From contig URDQ01000016.1 of NCBI GenBank assembly GCA_900546675.1, forward strand, positions 1-31,596: a stretch of DNA of 31,596 nt, given 5' to 3'. A program made the translations under genes and the position numbers. Positions 1-7,618 of the stretch are shown piece after piece; position 1 is the first letter of the stretch; every line of letters begins with the position of its first letter. The notes below the pieces were generated by a model, which had not been told where the DNA came from, searched no databases, and saw nothing but the letters and a program-made list of their open reading frames with translations. The DNA is from an uncultured Porphyromonas sp. (lineage in GTDB: Bacteria; Bacteroidota; Bacteroidia; Bacteroidales; Porphyromonadaceae).

Positions 1-41
1 CCTAATCTCGGGCCGATTTCTTTTCACTCTGCAAACTTAAA

Positions 42-173
42 GTAGGGACGCACGGCTCGTGCGTCCGTTGTATCAAAGGTTACTGCATCGTGGCTTTAAC
101 GGGAACGGGTTACACGTCTTGCTGTACTACAACGGACGCTCAGACCGAGCGTCCCTACAAAGGGTTACTCGTG
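42..173. repeat. Intergenic palindromic repeat, copy 1 (partly degraded)
   Basis: The segment opens with a perfect hairpin, GGACGCAC/GTGCGTCC, and closes with the inverse-oriented hairpin GGACGCTC/GAGCGTCC followed by CCCTACAAAGGGTTACTCGT. The core carries a ggttactgcatcgtgg-like string. Related copies lie at 2275-2456, 11062-11272 and 17304-17482. The left outer arm seen in those copies is missing here. Together with 174-220, where nothing else was recognised, this fills the gene-free start of the window. Confidence 0.8.
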
Positions 174-220
174 AGACTTCTGAATTTTGCACTTTCGGCT
201 AACTGTTAGTGCATAAGTCT

Positions 221-308
221 GAAACTCTAGTTTCCTACGTGAGAAACTCTAGTTTCATAGGTAGGAAACTCCAGTTTCATAGGGGAGAAACTGCAAGCAG
301 CTCCGAGC
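221..308. repeat. 22-bp tandem array A (four units) upstream of the FHA gene
   Basis: Units start at 221, 243, 265 and 287, an exact 22-bp period. The first three have the 14-bp palindromic core GAAACTCTAGTTTC (third copy one change, CTCCAG); the fourth keeps only GAAACT. The spacers differ (CTACGTGA, ATAGGTAG, ATAGGGGA). An open frame runs through the array from an ATG at 209, but the repetitive content and the promoter-like boxes downstream argue that it is not coding. The period matches array B at 12075-12248, with a different core. Confidence 0.85.
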
Positions 309-325
309 GAAGTGAGCTTAGGTGG

Positions 326-344
326 TATATTTGTGGTACATTTG
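326..344 (+). promoter_or_regulatory. Putative -7 boxes for the FHA gene
   Basis: Two exact matches to the Bacteroidota -7 consensus TAnnTTTG occur here: TATATTTG (326-333) and TACATTTG (337-344). Neither has a TTG about 20 bp upstream; that space is taken up by the end of array A. Transcription from here would give a short leader to the GTG at 377, which supports that start. Confidence 0.45.
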
Positions 345-376
345 TAGGTGCAAAACGAACTTTCGCACACATCTCC

Positions 377-916
377 GTGAACTATATCCTCTGTCCTCAC
401 TGTACGACTAAGATCTCTGAAGAGACGATCCTCGCCAATGCTGACTGCCGTGGCAAGGTCGCTATGCTCTGCCCAGCTTGCTCCGAGAGCCTACGCTTTC
501 GCCTTAGGGGTGCAACGCTAGATCATCTCAACGCTCGCTATGCCGACCTCTCGCCCGAGGGGGAACCCGTGCGAGCTTACCTGCAGTTGATTGCCAATGA
601 CTTTGCCTACGCTGCTTTGCTACCGCTCTATGAGGGGTGCAACACGATAGGTAGCTACAACGGGCGTGGCACCTCGGTCACCACACCGATACATAGTAGC
701 GACCCCAGCTTGGGGCGCAACCATTGCCAGATCACGATAGAGCCTGACGGACAGGCGATCATACAGGACTTGGATAGTATGACGGGTACTTTCGTTGCTG
801 GCACCGAGTACCTGCCAGATACCTTCTGCGAGTTGCAGTCGGGCGATGTGATTACGCTCGGTGCTACCTCGCTGATCTACGTGACACGGAGTGATTACGA
901 AGCGACAAATCCCTAA
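377..916 (+). CDS. Zinc-ribbon and FHA domain protein
   Basis: The product is about 179 residues. It begins with a cysteine-rich zinc-ribbon-like stretch (CPHC at residues 6-9, CPAC at 32-35) and ends with a forkhead-associated domain at roughly residues 85-175. The FHA signature is visible as IGSYNGRG, then SLGRNHCQI and DLDSMTGTFVAG, the glycine/serine/histidine pattern used to bind phosphothreonine. The protein is probably cytosolic and a phosphopeptide reader, but no kinase is adjacent. I chose the GTG at 377 because the frame upstream, open back to an ATG at 209, crosses the tandem array and two -7 boxes. The next gene follows 22 bp later on the same strand. Partner and pathway are unknown. 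Confidence 0.75.
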   Translation: MNYILCPHCTTKISEETILANADCRGKVAMLCPACSESLRFRLRGATLDHLNARYADLSPEGEPVRAYLQLIANDFAYAALLPLYEGCNTIGSYNGRGTSVTTPIHSSDPSLGRNHCQITIEPDGQAIIQDLDSMTGTFVAGTEYLPDTFCELQSGDVITLGATSLIYVTRSDYEATNP

Positions 917-938
917 CTAGCATATTCCTCCTTACCTT

Positions 939-2252
939 ATGAAGACGACCAATGGACTGCCCCCCGCCTTACGCCAAGAGATCATTTCACTCATTCACCA
1001 AGAGGTGGTACCTGCCACGGGTTGCACCGAGCCAGTTGCTGTATCGCTCTGCACCGCCTACGCTAGTGCTACGCTAGGTGACTTTACCCCAAAGAGCGTA
1101 TCGGTATTGCTAAGCCCCAACGTACTCAAGAATGCCCTTGGGGTGGGTATACCGGGGACGGGAATGATCGGACTACCGATAGCTATTGCTCTCGGCATCG
1201 TCATCGCTCAGCCGGACAAAGGGCTGACGCTTCTAGACAGCTTTACACCAGAGCAATTGGCTGAGGCTAAGCGTCTAGTCGAGGCTAAGATGATCACGAT
1301 TGGTACGAAGCCTGAGCCTGTCGACAAGCTCTACGCTGAGGTGACGATCCAGACGACCAGTGGTGAGACGGCCACAGCAATCATCAGTGGCAAGCATGAC
1401 CATCTGACCTTCCTTGCCAAGGGAGATCAGGTGCTGGAGGATCATCCGATAGGGCAGCAGGAGGACGAGGAGGACGAGGATGAGTTGGCGCTCAACTTCT
1501 CGCTCGTCTATGACTTCGCTACGACGGCTCCGCTGGAGGAGATTGAGTTTATCCTAGCTGATGCGGAGGTCAATGCTGCGGCTAGTCAACTCTCGATGAA
1601 GTCTAACTACGGCCACGCTGTGGGGCGTATGGTGCAGAGTGACTTGGGTCGTAAGTATCTAGGCAATTCGACTCTAACGCAGATCATCTCGGCTACGAGT
1701 GCTGCCTGCGATGCCCGTATGGACGGAGCGCCTGTGACGGTGATGAGCAATTCGGGCAGTGGCAACCAAGGAATCACGGCGACGATGCCTGTGCTGACCT
1801 TTGCCAAAGAGCAAAAGAAAGGGCACGAAGATACGGTTCGTGCCCTGATGCTGAGTAATCTGATGGTAATCTATATCAAACAGAAGCTGGGTCGCCTCTC
1901 GGCGCTCTGCGGTTGTGTTGTTGCCTCGACGGGTGCTGCTTGTGGCTTGACCTACCTGCTCGGTGGTAATAAGCAGCAGGTGAGCTATGCGGTGAAGAAT
2001 ATGGTGGGCAACATCACGGGTCTCCTCTGCGATGGTGCTAAGCCGAGCTGTAGTCTGAAGGTGTCGAGCGGTGTGAGCACGGCTATGTTCTCAGCCTTGC
2101 TGGCGATGGAGCAGAAGGTGGTCACCGGTAGCGAAGGCATCGTGGACGATGATGTGGATCAGACGATAGACAACCTGACCAGCATAGGCCGTGTAGGTAT
2201 GAACGAGACGGATCGTCTCGTGCTCGACATTATGACCTCCAAAAAGCACTAG
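939..2252 (+). CDS. CyuA-like L-cysteine desulfidase / UPF0597 serine dehydratase alpha family protein
   Basis: The 437-residue protein has the family's hallmarks: PATGCTEPVAV near the N terminus, the motif SNSGSGNQGITA in the middle, then CGCVVAS and LLCDGAKPSC. The conserved cysteines are those proposed to hold a 4Fe-4S cluster in the archaeal L-cysteine desulfidase, which degrades cysteine to pyruvate, ammonia and sulfide. That reaction would suit an asaccharolytic, amino-acid-fermenting anaerobe, but the substrate here is inference; some relatives are annotated as serine dehydratase subunits. An acidic stretch (EDEEDEDE, about residues 172-179) precedes the C-terminal domain. The start is the ATG at 939, 22 bp after the FHA gene, so co-transcription is possible. 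The gene converges on the minus-strand cluster across a palindromic repeat. Confidence 0.85.
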   Translation: MKTTNGLPPALRQEIISLIHQEVVPATGCTEPVAVSLCTAYASATLGDFTPKSVSVLLSPNVLKNALGVGIPGTGMIGLPIAIALGIVIAQPDKGLTLLDSFTPEQLAEAKRLVEAKMITIGTKPEPVDKLYAEVTIQTTSGETATAIISGKHDHLTFLAKGDQVLEDHPIGQQEDEEDEDELALNFSLVYDFATTAPLEEIEFILADAEVNAAASQLSMKSNYGHAVGRMVQSDLGRKYLGNSTLTQIISATSAACDARMDGAPVTVMSNSGSGNQGITATMPVLTFAKEQKKGHEDTVRALMLSNLMVIYIKQKLGRLSALCGCVVASTGAACGLTYLLGGNKQQVSYAVKNMVGNITGLLCDGAKPSCSLKVSSGVSTAMFSALLAMEQKVVTGSEGIVDDDVDQTIDNLTSIGRVGMNETDRLVLDIMTSKKH

Positions 2253-2274
2253 TCCTCCGCGAAAGGAAAACGTG

Positions 2275-2456
2275 ACGAGTAGCCCTTTGTAGGGACGCTC
2301 GGTCTGAGCGTCCGTTGTAGTACAGCGAAACGTCACCCTGTAGGGACGCTCGGTCTGAGCGTCCGTTGTATCAAAGGTTACAGCATCGTGGTTTTAACGG
2401 GGACGGACGCCCTCTCGCTAGACACTAGCCGAGCGTCCCTACAAAGGGCTACTCGT
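2275..2456. repeat. Intergenic palindromic repeat, copy 2 (perfect 28-bp inverted ends)
   Basis: Positions 2275-2302 and 2429-2456 are exact 28-bp inverted repeats, from ACGAGTAGCCC inward to GACGCTCGG. The first inner hairpin GGACGCTC/GAGCGTCC is duplicated (about 2289-2321 and 2339-2371). The element sits between convergent genes (939-2252 plus, 2503-2964 minus) and could act as a bidirectional terminator. Confidence 0.85.
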
Positions 2457-2502
2457 CTCGCAGGTCGGGGACAATCGTTATACGTTCCGAGTGGGGGGCC
2501 CT

Positions 2503-2964
2503 TTAGCGTCGCTTTCGTCTGAAGTAGGAGACCATCAGTTCACGGCACTCCTCTTCGCAGACGCCTCCTACGACGATGCTTTTGGGGTGGGGGAGCGCAT
2601 CGCTATAACGCATATAGCCACCCTTGGGGTCGGCAGCGCCGTAGACGATACGTCCTATCTGTGTCCACCGCAAAGCTCCCATACACATAGGACACGGCTC
2701 GAGGGTCACGTAGAGCGTACACTGCGGTAAGTACTTACCTCCGATGGCAGCCGTTGCCTGCGTGATAGCGAGCATCTCGGCATGAGCCGTGGGGTCGTTG
2801 AGTAGCTCGACTTGGTTATGACTTTTAGCCAAAATGCGTGTGCCGACCGCTATGACTGCCCCGATGGGTACTTCGTCGGCTTCGTAAGCGATGAGAGCTT
2901 GCTGGAGCGCTAGTCGCATCATTCGCTCGTCTAGGTGTGGCTCTATGAGAGGCTGCGAGATCAT
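2503..2964 (-). CDS. tadA: tRNA adenosine(34) deaminase / nucleoside deaminase
   Basis: The 153-residue protein carries the zinc deaminase signature: HAE (H61, E63, the proton-shuttling glutamate) and EPCPMC (C91, C94). PIGAV and the SHNQVELLNDPTAHAE context fit the TadA group, which converts A34 to inosine in tRNA-Arg(ACG). A guanine or other nucleoside deaminase cannot be excluded, because Bacteroidota have several close paralogues. It is the last gene of the minus-strand run. Its ATG lies 2 nt after the stop of the upstream lipoprotein gene, so it is very likely translated from the same message. The length is typical of the family. Confidence 0.85.
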   Translation of the reverse strand: MISQPLIEPHLDERMMRLALQQALIAYEADEVPIGAVIAVGTRILAKSHNQVELLNDPTAHAEMLAITQATAAIGGKYLPQCTLYVTLEPCPMCMGALRWTQIGRIVYGAADPKGGYMRYSDALPHPKSIVVGGVCEEECRELMVSYFRRKRR

Positions 2965-2966
2965 AC

Positions 2967-4085
2967 TTAGCCAAAGATAGAGTCTAGCGTGGAGAAGAGT
3001 TCGCCACCACGCAGTGAGCGAGCTGCAATCGTCCCATCGGGTGCTATCAGCATAATCTCGGGAATGCTATAAATACCATAGGCGATAGAGGTCTGGGAAG
3101 ATGGATCGTAGAGTTGCGTCCATGGCAACTGGTAGTCTTCAAGGAGCAGGTCTTGATTGTACGGCTCGTCCCAGAGGAAGATGCCAATCATATTAAGCCC
3201 TCGCTCATGGTAGATGTTGTATGCTTTGATTAGGTTAGGCATCTCATCGAGACAAGGCTTGCACCAGCCAGACCAGCAGTGCACGAGGGTGTAGCACTCT
3301 GGGATTAGGTGATCCGAGAGGTGTGTCGTATCCTCTTGTAGGGTCTCTAGAGTCAGGTCTACCATAGGAGTGCCAGGAGCCGTACGATAATAGTTGTCGT
3401 AGATGAGTAGATAGAGAGCTATCTCGTGATTGTTTAGCACGACAGGCCCCATATACTTCCGCACGAAAGGTACCGTCTCGAGAAGACTCTCATAGTTAAT
3501 CGTTAGGAGCATCACGGTAGAGATAATCCCGACAGGATCGTTGGGGTGGCGCAGGCAATACTCCTTAGCGAGTATGATGTAGTCATCGATAGAGGTCTTA
3601 AAATCCTGATCGAAGGCATCAAAGAGCGCACTATCAGTGGGGATGTCAGCGAGCTTTCGCTTGAATTCATATCCTAGGCTGTCGAGGGAGTCGTAGAGGC
3701 GGTTGAGCTCATTGTTGAGATAGTCGCCATCGAGCAGCTTACGCTTGATAAAATCAATAGAGAGTGGCTGCGTCGTGAGGATGACAGGGATAGGCTCCTC
3801 TCCTGTTATCTCAAGATAGGCGATATGCTTGCTCATGCTATCCACATAGTTGCCCTTGAGGAGAAACTCCCCTTTGTGTACAAATCCACTGTCTATCGTC
3901 TTGCCGTCTAGTAGTAGCTTGACCATTGGAGGGTCGGCACCCTCCTGCGCATTGGTGTAGCCCGATATATGGTATCTCTCCTGCTGCTGGCAACTACAGA
4001 AGAGACTCATCGCAACGAAAGAGAGCAGTAGCAGCATCCTCGTGAGATGCTGCCTAGAGAGCTGTGGTGGCGTGTGGGTAGACAT
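2967..4085 (-). CDS. TlpA-like thiol-disulfide lipoprotein with DUF4369-type N-terminus
   Basis: The 372-residue protein has a positively charged start, a hydrophobic segment (about 17-30) and a lipobox-like SLFCSC, so a lipid-anchored envelope protein is likely (C30 or C32). After it comes a short beta-rich domain with the pattern LLLDGKTIDSGFVHKGEF, as in the DUF4369 domain that precedes many Bacteroidota thioredoxin-like proteins. A helical middle follows. From about residue 262 there is a thioredoxin fold with the active site WSGWCKPC (C275, C278) and the cis-proline region SIPEIML. It would act as a periplasmic or surface disulfide reductase; the partner is unknown. An alternative start at M17 would give a more standard signal peptide. 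The gene lies 18 nt after the sirtuin gene and 2 nt before tadA. Confidence 0.8.
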   Translation of the reverse strand: MSTHTPPQLSRQHLTRMLLLLSFVAMSLFCSCQQQERYHISGYTNAQEGADPPMVKLLLDGKTIDSGFVHKGEFLLKGNYVDSMSKHIAYLEITGEEPIPVILTTQPLSIDFIKRKLLDGDYLNNELNRLYDSLDSLGYEFKRKLADIPTDSALFDAFDQDFKTSIDDYIILAKEYCLRHPNDPVGIISTVMLLTINYESLLETVPFVRKYMGPVVLNNHEIALYLLIYDNYYRTAPGTPMVDLTLETLQEDTTHLSDHLIPECYTLVHCWSGWCKPCLDEMPNLIKAYNIYHERGLNMIGIFLWDEPYNQDLLLEDYQLPWTQLYDPSSQTSIAYGIYSIPEIMLIAPDGTIAARSLRGGELFSTLDSIFG

Positions 4086-4103
4086 GAGAGGAGAGGAGGG
4101 TTC

Positions 4104-4823
4104 TTACGATTCGGGCATCAAGATCTCCAGTAGCTCTTGGACTCCTTGTGTAGCTACCTTCTGGATATGTGTGACGTGAGCGATGCCGTGCGTATTGACC
4201 TCTTTGGGGTCAATGAGGTAGATGGGGGTGCCGTTGGGAACGTAGGCAAGGAGGCTCGCAGCGGGGTAGACGTTGAGCGAAGTGCCCACGACTACCATAA
4301 TGTCTGCTTGACTGGCCTCACGAATGGCTGGCTCGATCATTGGCACCGCCTCGCCAAACCATACGATAAAGGGTCTCAGCTGCGACCCGTCGGGAGCGAG
4401 ATCGCCCACGTGCAGGTCGGGATGCTTGGGATCTACGGGGTAAGTCTTCTGGGTATTGCGTACGGAGCAGTTTTTCATCAGCTCGCCATGGAGATGTATC
4501 ACCTTGCTGCTACCCGCCCGCTCGTGGAGGTTGTCCACATTTTGCGTTACGACGGTCACATCGTACTGACGCTCTAGCTCGGCTAGCCCATAGTGTGCCG
4601 CATTGGGTTCGCAGCCTACATAGTCACGACGACGAGCATTGTAAAAGTCTAGTACCAACTTGGGATTGCGTATGAAGCCTTCGATAGAGGCTACGTCCTG
4701 GACGGGGTAGTTTTCCCATAGTCCGTCACTATCTCTAAAGGTCGATATGCCACTCTCGGCACTGACGCCAGCACCGGTGAGGATGACCAGCTTGCGCTTC
4801 GCTTGATTGCTTGGGTTATTCAT
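4104..4823 (-). CDS. cobB: NAD-dependent protein deacylase, SIR2 family (CobB-like)
   Basis: The 239-residue sirtuin shows GAGVSAESGI (17-26), FRD (29-31), TQNVDNLH (93-100), the catalytic histidine in HLHGE (H112) and GTSLNVYP (180-187). Y61 and R64 form the YxxR pattern that, in class III sirtuins, favours acidic acyl-lysines such as succinyl-lysine. The small domain has a single cysteine (C119) where the family usually has four zinc ligands, so the structural zinc site appears lost. The enzyme would remove acyl groups from lysines, using NAD. A good promoter overlaps the 3' end of the upstream rnhB gene, so this gene, the lipoprotein and tadA may form a sub-operon. Confidence 0.9.
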   Translation of the reverse strand: MNNPSNQAKRKLVILTGAGVSAESGISTFRDSDGLWENYPVQDVASIEGFIRNPKLVLDFYNARRRDYVGCEPNAAHYGLAELERQYDVTVVTQNVDNLHERAGSSKVIHLHGELMKNCSVRNTQKTYPVDPKHPDLHVGDLAPDGSQLRPFIVWFGEAVPMIEPAIREASQADIMVVVGTSLNVYPAASLLAYVPNGTPIYLIDPKEVNTHGIAHVTHIQKVATQGVQELLEILMPES

Positions 4824-4850
4824 AATGTCTGTCTTCTTTATAGTTGGTTC

Positions 4851-4881
4851 CTAAGATACGAAACTTATTTCTCAAGGTCAA
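4851..4881 (-). promoter_or_regulatory. Promoter for the sirtuin-lipoprotein-tadA genes
   Basis: On the minus strand TTG (4879-4881) and TATCTTAG (4851-4858) are separated by exactly 20 nt, matching the Bacteroidota -33/-7 arrangement. The -33 box lies inside the last codons of rnhB. The same spacing occurs at 24630-24660, 26337-26367 and 28186-28216. Confidence 0.6.
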
Positions 4882-5479
4882 ATAGTGGCTCGGGCTGTAA
4901 GAGCTGAAAGCCCTGTCGGTGCAAGGGGCAGGAGCCGTGCTGGCGTATCCCCTCACGATGCTGCGCTGTCGGGTAACCTTTGTTTTGCTCCCAGCCGTAG
5001 TGCGGGTAGTGCTGCGCCTGCTGGGTCATATATTCATCTCGGTGCGTCTTAGCTAGGATCGAGGCGGCAGCGATAGCTAGGTAGCGGTCGTCGCCCTTGA
5101 CGATGGTGTGGTACTCGACCTCGTCGGGGCGTGGGTCGTAGTAGTTACCATCGACGAGCAGTCGCTCGGGCGTGCAGGGCAATGCCTCGATGGCGCGCTG
5201 CATAGCGAGCATAGAGGCGTGGAGGATGTTGATCTGTTGGATCTCCTGAACGGTTGCCATGCCTACCGCCCACGCTGTGGCATGCTCCTCGATGAAGTGA
5301 CGTAGCTCCTCACGCTGCTTGGCCGAGAGCTTCTTACTATCTCGCAGATGTGGATGGTCTAGCGTGTCGGGCCAGATGACCGCTGCCGCATAGAGGTCGC
5401 CAGCGAGGGCTCCTCGTCCTGCCTCGTCACAGCCACACTCGATGAGTCCGTCCGATGCGTAGCGATGTAGTAAGGGCAT
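4865..5479 (-). CDS. rnhB: Ribonuclease HII
   Basis: The 204-residue protein carries CDEAGRGALAGDL near the N terminus (D18, E19), LVDGN (D110) and SILAKTHRDEYM (D148), the four acidic residues that bind metal in type 2 RNase H, with the GRG motif that recognises the RNA-DNA junction. It removes ribonucleotides misincorporated in DNA and RNA in hybrids. The length is usual. The ATG lies 7 nt after the sufS stop, indicating translational coupling. RNase HIII is unlikely, because the TBP-like N-terminal extension of that family is missing. Confidence 0.95.
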   Translation of the reverse strand: MPLLHRYASDGLIECGCDEAGRGALAGDLYAAAVIWPDTLDHPHLRDSKKLSAKQREELRHFIEEHATAWAVGMATVQEIQQINILHASMLAMQRAIEALPCTPERLLVDGNYYDPRPDEVEYHTIVKGDDRYLAIAAASILAKTHRDEYMTQQAQHYPHYGWEQNKGYPTAQHREGIRQHGSCPLHRQGFQLLQPEPLFDLEK

Positions 5480-5486
5480 AGTACCT

Positions 5487-6713
5487 TTAGCCTAGTATGG
5501 TGAGGGCACGTCGTAGTGCTTTCGCAAAAATTTCTAGATCTTCGTGCGTGTTGTACAGCCCGAGAGATGCACGGATCGTGGCGTGGTGACCCATCCCCTC
5601 GATGAGCGGGATAGCGCAGTGATGCCCCGTGCGGAGTGCTACGCCCTGCTGGTCTAGAAGCAGACCGAGGTCGTATGCGTGTGCCTGGTGGCTGATGAAG
5701 GTGACGACGGCTCCCTTGCCAGGGGCGGTGCCGAGAATCTCGAGCGAAGGCTCCTGACTGATGATTTGCGTGAGATGCTCTAGGAGCTCCGTCTCGTAAG
5801 CGTGAATGCGGTCGAGGCCAATCGCTGAGATGTACTCAACGGCTGTGGCAAAGGCGTGCGAACCGATGAAGTCCGGCGTGCCAGCCTCAAACTTGTACGG
5901 CAACTCGTTGAAGGTGGTCTCCTCAAAGGACACATGCTCGATCATCTCGCCACCATATTGGTAGGGAGGTATCTGCTCGAGGAGCTTGCGCCGTCCCCAT
6001 ACGATGCCGATACCTGTGGGGCCGTACACCTTGTGCGATGAGCAGACGTAAGCATCGATGCCTAGCTCCTGCACATTGACCGACATATGGGGCGCAGACT
6101 GCGCTCCGTCAACGATGATGATAGCACCCTTGTCGTGAGCCAGACGGGCTAGCTGTGCGACGGGATTGACCGTGCCTAGGACGTTGCTCACATGCGCTAC
6201 GGAGACGATCTTGGTGCGGTCGGAGAGCAGAGCCTCAAAGGCGGGTAGGTCTAGCGAGCCGTCCGCTAGAAGCGGGGCGACACGTAGATGCGCTCCCTTG
6301 CGTAGGCAGAGCTGTTGCCACGGCACGAGGTTAGCATGGTGCTCCATAGCAGTAATGAGCACTTCGTCATCGGGACCAACGAGCGTTTCGCCAGCCGTAG
6401 AGGCTAGCAGGTTGAGCCCTTCGGTGGTGCCACGTGTGAAGATCACTTCGTTAGGGTCTGATGCTCCGATGAAGTGCGCCAGTGTGGCACGTGCTGCCTC
6501 GTGGCGATCAGTCGCCTCACGGCTGAGCTGGTAGACGCCTCGGTGGACGTTGGCATTGTATCGTGTGTAGCCCTCGGTGATGGCATCGATGACCACTTGA
6601 GGCTTTTGTGTAGTGGCACCGCTGTCTAGGTAGACCCAGCCAGGTTGCGCTGAGGCGTAGTGCTGTATGAGTGGAAAGTCTAGACGATATGAGGAGAGGT
6701 CTGTAGAAGACAT
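5487..6713 (-). CDS. sufS: Cysteine desulfurase, SufS type
   Basis: The 408-residue class V aminotransferase-fold protein has the PLP lysine in SSHKVYGPTG (K228), TEGLN and EHHANLVPW in the cofactor region, and the persulfide cysteine in RTGHHCA (C366), the group II arrangement that separates SufS from IscS. It takes sulfur from cysteine for Fe-S cluster building by the SUF complex. No sufBCD or sufE/sufU is next to it here; it lies between menA (23 nt upstream) and rnhB (7 nt downstream). Some neighbours in this window need Fe-S clusters (ThiC, ThiH and the CyuA-like protein), but this is only a general link. Confidence 0.93.
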   Translation of the reverse strand: MSSTDLSSYRLDFPLIQHYASAQPGWVYLDSGATTQKPQVVIDAITEGYTRYNANVHRGVYQLSREATDRHEAARATLAHFIGASDPNEVIFTRGTTEGLNLLASTAGETLVGPDDEVLITAMEHHANLVPWQQLCLRKGAHLRVAPLLADGSLDLPAFEALLSDRTKIVSVAHVSNVLGTVNPVAQLARLAHDKGAIIIVDGAQSAPHMSVNVQELGIDAYVCSSHKVYGPTGIGIVWGRRKLLEQIPPYQYGGEMIEHVSFEETTFNELPYKFEAGTPDFIGSHAFATAVEYISAIGLDRIHAYETELLEHLTQIISQEPSLEILGTAPGKGAVVTFISHQAHAYDLGLLLDQQGVALRTGHHCAIPLIEGMGHHATIRASLGLYNTHEDLEIFAKALRRALTILG

Positions 6714-6736
6714 AAGGATAAGAAGGAAGTGTTCGA

Positions 6737-7618
6737 CTAAAGCAACAGCCCGTCAATCAGATAAGCTGCTATATGTACGACGGCTAGCAGAACGACACCC
6801 ATAGAGGTGCGCCTGAGTACAGCGTTGAGCTGGCTACCTGTCATAAGGATCATCTGACGGTATATGGATAGAGCGTAGAGGAGGTAGGGGAGGAGTAGGA
6901 CGATGCCCCAGATGTTTCCTTTGAAAGCGACGATGGAGAGGAGCCATGCGAGGAGTATGTTTGCCAAGTAAAACTTTGGAGCAAATTCCTGACCAAGACG
7001 CACGATGCTCGTTCGCTTATGGTTCTTGCAATCTTCTTCGTAGTCTCGGTAGTTATTGACCACAAGGATATTGACCGCCACGGCACCCATAGCTGTCGCC
7101 ACGAGAAAGCTCTGTGTCGTGACCGATCCCGTCAGTAGGTAGTAAGTGGTCATCACGGCGACCCAGCCATAGAAGATCATCACCGCCACATCGCCCAGCC
7201 CTAAGTAGGCGAGCGGAAAAGGACCGCCCGTGTACATCCAGGCGAAGAGTATGATGAGCGCACCGAGGAGGAGTAGCCACGGGTTGGTCAGTAGACAAAG
7301 AGTCACACCTGCCACGGCAGCGATAAGCCCCCAGAAGAGTGCCACTCCGATGATGTCACGCTCTCGCAGTTGCCCCGAAGCGAGTGCCCGGTTAAAGCCT
7401 ACGCGCTCCCCTCCGTCAGCACCACGCTTGAAGTCGTAGTAGTCGTTGCAACAGTTAGAGAAAGATTGCGCCGACAGCCCCACGACAAGGCAGAGCGTCG
7501 CTATGAGCCAGTTAGGGCTACCCTGTAACCCAGCCAAAGCGATAGCAACGGCTATCGGAGCTAGCGAAGCTGGCCAACTGTATGGTCGTGAGACCGAGAT
7601 GAATTGCTTGAGGGTCAT
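6737..7618 (-). CDS. menA: 1,4-dihydroxy-2-naphthoate polyprenyltransferase
   Basis: The 293-residue integral membrane protein has about eight or nine hydrophobic segments. The first prenyl-diphosphate/magnesium motif is NCCNDYYDFKRGADG (N58 to D68) and the second lies around NNYRDYEEDCKNHKRTS (about 188-204). It belongs to the UbiA superfamily, and the motif pair and size fit MenA, which attaches the prenyl tail in menaquinone synthesis at the inner membrane. Its ATG overlaps the lysC stop by 4 bp, so translation is probably coupled. Other UbiA enzymes are possible but fit less well. Confidence 0.9.
   Translation of the reverse strand: MTLKQFISVSRPYSWPASLAPIAVAIALAGLQGSPNWLIATLCLVVGLSAQSFSNCCNDYYDFKRGADGGERVGFNRALASGQLRERDIIGVALFWGLIAAVAGVTLCLLTNPWLLLLGALIILFAWMYTGGPFPLAYLGLGDVAVMIFYGWVAVMTTYYLLTGSVTTQSFLVATAMGAVAVNILVVNNYRDYEEDCKNHKRTSIVRLGQEFAPKFYLANILLAWLLSIVAFKGNIWGIVLLLPYLLYALSIYRQMILMTGSQLNAVLRRTSMGVVLLAVVHIAAYLIDGLLL

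Noticed and set aside
209..376. Longer N terminus of the FHA protein from an ATG at 209
   Set aside because: The added sequence encodes the 22-bp array and lies upstream of two -7 boxes; the zinc ribbon begins right after the GTG at 377.
6166..6534. 122-residue plus-strand frame opposite sufS
   Set aside because: It is the antisense of a gene with complete motifs; its composition is rich in Ser, Arg and Ala without recognisable domains.
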